Below are positions 59,390 to 64,000 of a DNA stretch of 64,000 bases, one piece after another (within the stretch, counting starts at the first letter, position 1; each line of letters begins with the position of its first letter). The DNA comes from Rhizophagus irregularis (taxonomy: Eukaryota > Glomeromycota > Glomeromycetes > Glomerales > Glomeraceae): NCBI RefSeq assembly GCF_026210795.1, contig NC_089439.1, positions 1,240,001-1,304,000 of the forward strand. Reading direction: 5' to 3'. Under the pieces are notes generated by a model, which was given only the letters and a program-made list of their open reading frames with translations, did not search any database and was not told the DNA's origin. Made by a program: the position numbers and the translations under genes.

Positions 59390-59640
59390 TCTCGTGATCC
59401 ATTGGATTCCTATTTTTTTCTTCATCAATTACACATTTATAGGCGATTCCACAAAACACAGTTTAAAACAGATAGATTGAGAGTTGAGTATTCTATGAGT
59501 TAATACTAAAATCATTTGGTAACGAGATTCGGCAAAGAAAAATGAAAATCAGTGCATTCGGAAACTTAAAAATCTAGTTATCTGTTAGTATATTATGAAA
59601 AGATGACATGTCATTCATTTTATCAAAGGTTAAAATGAAA
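59390..59640 (+). pseudogene. Relic of a repeated unit (also at 33725-33912 and 51461-51560)
   Basis: Plus strand reads DPLDSYFFLHQLHIYRRFHK then FKTDRLRVEYS, matching minus-strand 33912-33760 (NPMDSYFLYFLYF, FKTDRLRVDVS) at both DNA and protein level. Its 3' part, from 59506, matches 51470-51560. Frames are broken; the parent gene is not recognised. Confidence 0.5.
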
Positions 59641-59655
59641 TTATTGTGTTTATTA

Positions 59656-59916
59656 AGGGCAATGACAGATATTACCTAATATCAGTTTATTATAAGAGCT
59701 TACCCCCCCTTCTCCAGGTAAGATATATTATATATGTAATTTTAGTAAGAAATTTATTGAGATATTACCTAATATCAGTTTATTATAAAGAGTTTACCTC
59801 CCTTCTCCAGGTAAGATATATTATATATGTAATTTCCTTATATAGTATATATGTAACCTAAGATTTTCAATTACCCCCCCTCCCCTAGAATATTAGGTAA
59901 TATCTGTCACTGCCCT
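59656..59916. mobile_element. 261-bp inverted-repeat element with an internal 94-bp duplication
   Basis: Left end AGGGCAATGACAGATATTAC and the inverse of the right end AGGGCAGTGACAGATATTAC pair over about 29 bp with one mismatch, continuing CTAATAT. Inside, GATATTACCTAATATCAG...GGTAAGATATATTATATATG occurs twice, 94 bp apart (59667 and 59761). The target duplication is not clear. Confidence 0.8.
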
Positions 59917-60483
59917 AACTTCTGCGCTTCACATAATATTTAGATACAAAAAATTATACTATTTTTCATTCAACCTAACTAGGTGAAGGAGTTATTCATA
60001 ATTGTCTTCCAAAAAAATGTGTTCAAGAGATTTTAAGTCGCTAAGACTACGTTTACAACTTATACCACTATCTAATGACCATCCACATTTAACCTATTCC
60101 CAAGAGAAGCAAGAATAACAAAAAAGTAATCGACCATCCTTCACTTCTTTGAAGGTCCATGGACTAATTTTCCACTACGTTCATCTCTTCAAGAAGTGTG
60201 ATACACTACTCTTCAGGAAACAGATATCAGAAATAGTGATTTTTTGTATGCATTTCATCTATTATTTATTTACAGCAATTGATCTTGTGCATGAATGGTA
60301 AAAAATGAAAAAAGATGTGGTTTAAGAATAAGGTGTTCATGGTGGAGCGAATTTCTGCAGGATTTCCTACATAGTAGCAAGGTAGTTCCAGTTTAAGAGG
60401 TGAACGAAGATACTGTTTTCATTACAATAATAGTAAGTTTTTAATTGATTCGATTGTTAGTTGGATATGTGTTGTTAAAATAG

Positions 60484-61010
60484 AAATGTGGCGCAGTAAT
60501 TTTATGTAGATCAATTTTGTAGATCATTTCGTAGATCCCTTGATTTTTTCGATTTTCTTGATTTTCTTGATTTATTTGATAAATCTGATAAATTTGATAA
60601 ATTTGATATATTTGATTTATTTATTTTATTAATTTTATTTATTTTATTTGTTATATTTTATTTATTTGATATATTTATTTTATCTTATTTATTTATTTTA
60701 TTTTATTTATTTTATTTATTTATTACATTTGATTTATTTATTTTATCAAACATTCTTGATTTTTATTTTATTATAAATAGTGATAGGATTTTACCAAGTA
60801 GGGGAAGTCAGTTAGTCAGTTAGTCAGTTAGTCAGTTAGTTAGTTAAGAATTGTATTGTAGTTTTCGAGTTATACGAAAAGAGTATTATTCCCAGTAGTA
60901 TAATTCAAGATAGTTAATTTAGCAACCAAGAGATTATCTATATTTTTTGTCGTATCGAAAATCTTACATTATTTTAATAAAAACCTATTTTCTTTAATTG
61001 AACATCCAAC
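60484..61010 (+). repeat. Low-complexity tract, possibly within an LTR
   Basis: 60540-60770 is a run of TTTGAT / TTTATT units; 60809-60849 is a (CAGTTAGT)n tract. The order TGTGGCGCAGTAAT (60487), TATAAATAG (60773), AATAAAAACC (60979) resembles the 38770 segment and suggests an LTR, but no ends were fixed. Confidence 0.35.
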
Positions 61011-61528
61011 GTTATTTCACGTGATTATTTATGATCAACTTAAGACTCTTCTATTAAGTTAAACTCCAGTTAACCTGTTAAAGCGTTAAAGTTTTTCAGT
61101 TGGCTTTAATCGTTGACAGGATAACAGTGTGTCCAAGAAATTTTAACAAATCTTCCTGTTTAGTCGCTAATATTAAGAGTTATTTCATTTGTATTTTTAT
61201 GTATAACATATTTTTCACATTGATTTCTCTATCAAATAAAAAAGAAAATCTTACATGGGCACAGGACACATTTACGGAACATGCTATGCCTAGTCTACAA
61301 AAATATCATAGGAAGCTGTACTAATAATTTCAACTCTTTCTAGGAAACAATTACCGCATGTCCAGTATATATTCTTTATTCGTCATGTGAAGAGACAGTG
61401 AACAAACCAATCATGTGTTACTATGCCACATATCCATTGATATTCTTCAATCAGAAATACTGCAAAAATCACATGAGATGGGACCCATAGGTATCGATAT
61501 CATATGACCAAAATATTATTTAGACTGA

Positions 61529-61640
61529 ATGTCTTGCCGCTCAACCACGCTCAATAGTCTTAGGAAATGCCCTATAAACCTAAGTTCCTACCTGAAAGGT
61601 ACTACGTAAAACCTCCTCTGTTAATGGCGTGATTGAGCGG
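61529..61640. repeat. Inverted-repeat copy of the 35-kb dispersed repeat
   Basis: CTTGCCGCTCAACCACGC and its inverse GGCGTGATTGAGCGGCAAG bracket a core matching the 35-kb repeat in reverse orientation (ACCTAAGTTCCTACCTGAAA against TTTTAGGTAGGAACCTAAG). Confidence 0.65.
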
Positions 61641-63298
61641 CAAGACGCTCAGGGCATTACTTTGTAATGTGTTCTTAATTCTGAAGGAAGTAATATATCT
61701 TCTACAGTACAAACGCAATACATATCCGTTCCAATTTGACTTTGATGATAACAGAATTTATCCTATTATATGTGAACAGGTATTACTTATGGTCCTAATA
61801 TTTACTTTCTTTGGAAGGTCTAAAGACTAATTTTGTATAGATCAATCGACTCGTTTTCAATTACAAAAATTATTATGTCACTAATTCATTTATTTTTGTG
61901 TTTGTAGTTATGTGCCTAGTATATGTGAGAAATTTACCTGAATGGCGCTAAAAGTGTATATTACACAATCCTGTTATTCAGACATTGTGACCACTTCTCC
62001 ATGCTTTCTGAAAAACATAGTTTATCACATAGTGCGTGACTTTCACTATGACACGAGCAATTCTTGATTCTGTTTTCGAAATAGACTTTTATCTCACTCT
62101 CCCATTTGAAGTAGTTACCCTCATTTTATAGGTTAATTGGCATAGAAAACATGAGTAAAGAATATGAACGCCTTTGAATCACCTCACTTAACATTTCTTG
62201 TTAACCTGTGAATAAAAAATCGTTATCAGGTGAAGTCGGCTGTATAAAACAAATCGAGAGGGGATTATACAACACTGAATAACTTCTACTCCATAAATAG
62301 TGTATGACTGACTCGTATCAGACTTTTCTGCATCCCCTTCTATTTGTCTTCAACGATACATATTTGTCATGGTTTGGAAAACAGAGTTCATGATAAAATC
62401 TAAGCATGTGTGGATGTTCGTGAATAGCTCAACTATTTACAAGTACAAGATGAAGATGGATGAGATGGCTAATTTGTATTATAACGAAATAATAATTACC
62501 TGTTTTCCTTTGTATTGACATGTATCTTCTTATTATATCTATCGTATCGTTAATATTGAGATACATACCCAGAAAAAAGTCAGTAGGTAACCGTAAATTA
62601 CAATAATAGTTACAGAAACATCCTTCCTTATTCCATTTTGAAAAGACCTTACATACCATTCAAATAAAATAAATTACGTGCTTTTCCTCACAGTCTGTGA
62701 GTGAAATATGGCAAGAAAGATTTTTATTAAAACAATTCAGTCAGAGACTGGGCTACGCCCAAATAAATACAATGTTTCGCAGTGCACCCAATATACAGGA
62801 GATAGAAATACGACTGAAGTAAAATAATTATAAAGGCTCAGGACTTTACATGTGATACATAATATATTGTGCGCTGAAATTTCTACGCTAAACTATATAC
62901 ATACTCATTTCTCTGCAATTTCGCTCAATTACTTTACCCTTTTTATTTTTCTCAATTGCTCAACAGTCCTGAGTAATGGTTACTGATGTCTGCAGTTTTT
63001 CTACTACGTACCCTTTGGGTATCTTAACAATAAACAATAAACACAATCGAGGAAAGCTCAGACGCTCTTTATTCCCATTATTATAATCCGTTATTAAATA
63101 TGATATTCCTGGTATTTCGTACTCTTCAAGAGGTGATGTTAACTCTTGTACTAGTAGTTACAAGTGTCTGGGCAATATTACAGAAATTATGTATTAGCCG
63201 CAGTAATATAATTTACTGATGTCAGGGATTCAAGTTACGTGAATTTAACAATTTGGATTTGTCACACTATATCACTATGGCTTATAATGTGTTACATT
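61641..63298. other. Spacer
   Basis: No gene recognised. A CAGTCAGAGACTGGGCTACG motif at 62739 belongs to the small dispersed motif set described in the findings. Confidence 0.45.
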
Positions 63299-63599
63299 CA
63301 CTAGTCGAAATTGTCCAAATCAGATAGAAATCGATCATCTGATTTTAATCTGATTTATAACTCAATTTTGACCGATTTTTTAAAAAGGCAATATTCTGTT
63401 TGGGTTCTGAGTGGTTGCCACTCAGATATAATTCAGAATAAGAAATCACATATAAATCGGATATAAATCAACAAATACTACTAAATTCGACACTATTAAT
63501 TAGACATAAATCAACTAAATTTATTATATAAATCAGATATAAATCAGATATAATTCAATTACAATTCAATTTATAAATTCAGATATACTATAAAATATA

Positions 63600-63765
63600 T
63601 TATAATACGCAAAACTAAAAAAATAGAGTAAAATAAATTTATATATGCTATAAAATATAATATATAATACGCAAAACTAAAAAAAGAGTAAAATTAATTC
63701 AGATATGTAATAAAACATATTATAATACGCAAAAATAAAAAAAAAGAGTAAATTAGTAATAAAAT
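63600..63765. repeat. About 60-bp direct repeat, three copies
   Basis: ATAATACGCAAAACTAAAAA followed by GAGTAAA and a GATATG/TATATG spacer occurs three times with a period near 60 bp, within the subterminal region of the CACTA-type element. Confidence 0.8.
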
Positions 63766-63786
63766 AGAATTCTGAAATTCCAACAA

Positions 63787-64000
63787 TTAATCTTCTTGCA
63801 TAAAACTTTCAGATTTATCCGCTTTATCTTCCAAAATTGCGTCTAAATCTTCACCATCAATATTTAAATTGTCTGTATATTCTGTGTCATATACCATATC
63901 TGGTTGATCAACATATGACCAATCGGGAGCATCATCTGGTGGTACTTTATCATAGCATTGTATCTCATCGTCATAGTTCTGAGGTCGCAATTGCTGCGCC
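63787..64000 (-). CDS. C-terminal end of a partial acidic protein
   Basis: The frame is open from the window edge to TAA at 63789-63787. It encodes QQLRPQNYDDEIQCYDKVPP, then an acidic tail with DDAPDWSYVDQPDM and repeated Asp/Glu (DGEDLDAILEDKADKSE). No domain is recognised in the visible part. Its position just inside a CACTA-type terminus suggests a transposon-encoded protein, but that is inference; the remainder lies outside the window. Confidence 0.5.
   Translation of the reverse strand, partial: AQQLRPQNYDDEIQCYDKVPPDDAPDWSYVDQPDMVYDTEYTDNLNIDGEDLDAILEDKADKSESFMQED

Larger units (their letters stand above)
63299..64000 (-). mobile_element. Terminus of a second CACTA/Plavaka-type element, running off the window
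   Basis: CACTAGTCGAAAT begins at 63299 and equals the inverse of the end at 51460. Inside are subterminal repeats ATAAATCAGATATAAATCAG (63440-63560) and three copies of TATAATACGCAAAACTAAAA at about 63600-63760. A minus-strand frame follows and continues past 64000. Confidence 0.75.

Noticed and set aside
1..64000. tRNA and rRNA genes
   Set aside because: No segment with recognisable A-box/B-box motifs (such as GGTTCGAAT) in a cloverleaf context, nor conserved rRNA blocks, was found by eye.

Overview
This is a strongly AT-rich eukaryotic window, almost certainly fungal. The gene fragments have many short GT-AG introns (about 45-105 nt). Two Crinkler-type (CRN) effector-like genes and a CRN/FunK1 kinase fusion are present. 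The DNA transposons are multi-exon hAT elements and a CACTA-like Plavaka/Tnp2 element. This combination fits a repeat-rich arbuscular mycorrhizal fungus of the Rhizophagus/Glomus type; that assignment is inference from gene families, not from a marker gene. I see no rRNA, tRNA, CRISPR array or bacterial signal.

Layout. 1-15 kb: one clean small three-exon gene (2117-2755, minus), then AT-rich spacer with inverted, heavily decayed copies of an unrecognised gene (about 6-7 kb and 9.8-11.7 kb) and a 234-bp hAT-type MITE (12063-12296). 15-24 kb: a protein-kinase relic, then a long multi-exon minus-strand gene ending in a PD-(D/E)XK-like segment, split inside an exon by a complete 3.7-kb hAT element (18024-21763). 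24.5-26 kb: a 1.5-kb non-autonomous hAT relative of the 12-kb MITE. 27.6-31.5 kb: a broken CRN gene, a 95-bp hAT MITE with perfect target duplication, and an apparently intact five-exon CRN/REase-like gene whose third intron holds a mariner-type MITE. 31.5-41 kb: mostly spacer, with a 623-bp inverted-repeat element at 34449-35071. 41-51.5 kb: a CRN-FunK1 pseudogene cut off by a third hAT element (43376-46838), then a Plavaka/Tnp2 transposase with four in-frame stops. 51.7-53.8 kb: a pogo-like element carrying a tandem array whose units each look like a mini-exon plus intron, and a 244-bp hAT MITE. 54.9-59.3 kb: a decayed Cys-rich gene carrying in one intron a hAT element whose transposase reads intact. 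59.3-64 kb: small inverted repeats, low-complexity DNA, and the end of a second CACTA-type element running off the window.

The genes do not form a pathway. The window is a transposon-dominated compartment in which effector-like and lineage-specific genes are repeatedly hit by hAT, CACTA and mariner/pogo insertions. Most host-type genes here are relics; 2117-2755 and 29844-31535 are the best candidates for intact host genes, and 55711-58580 for an intact transposase.
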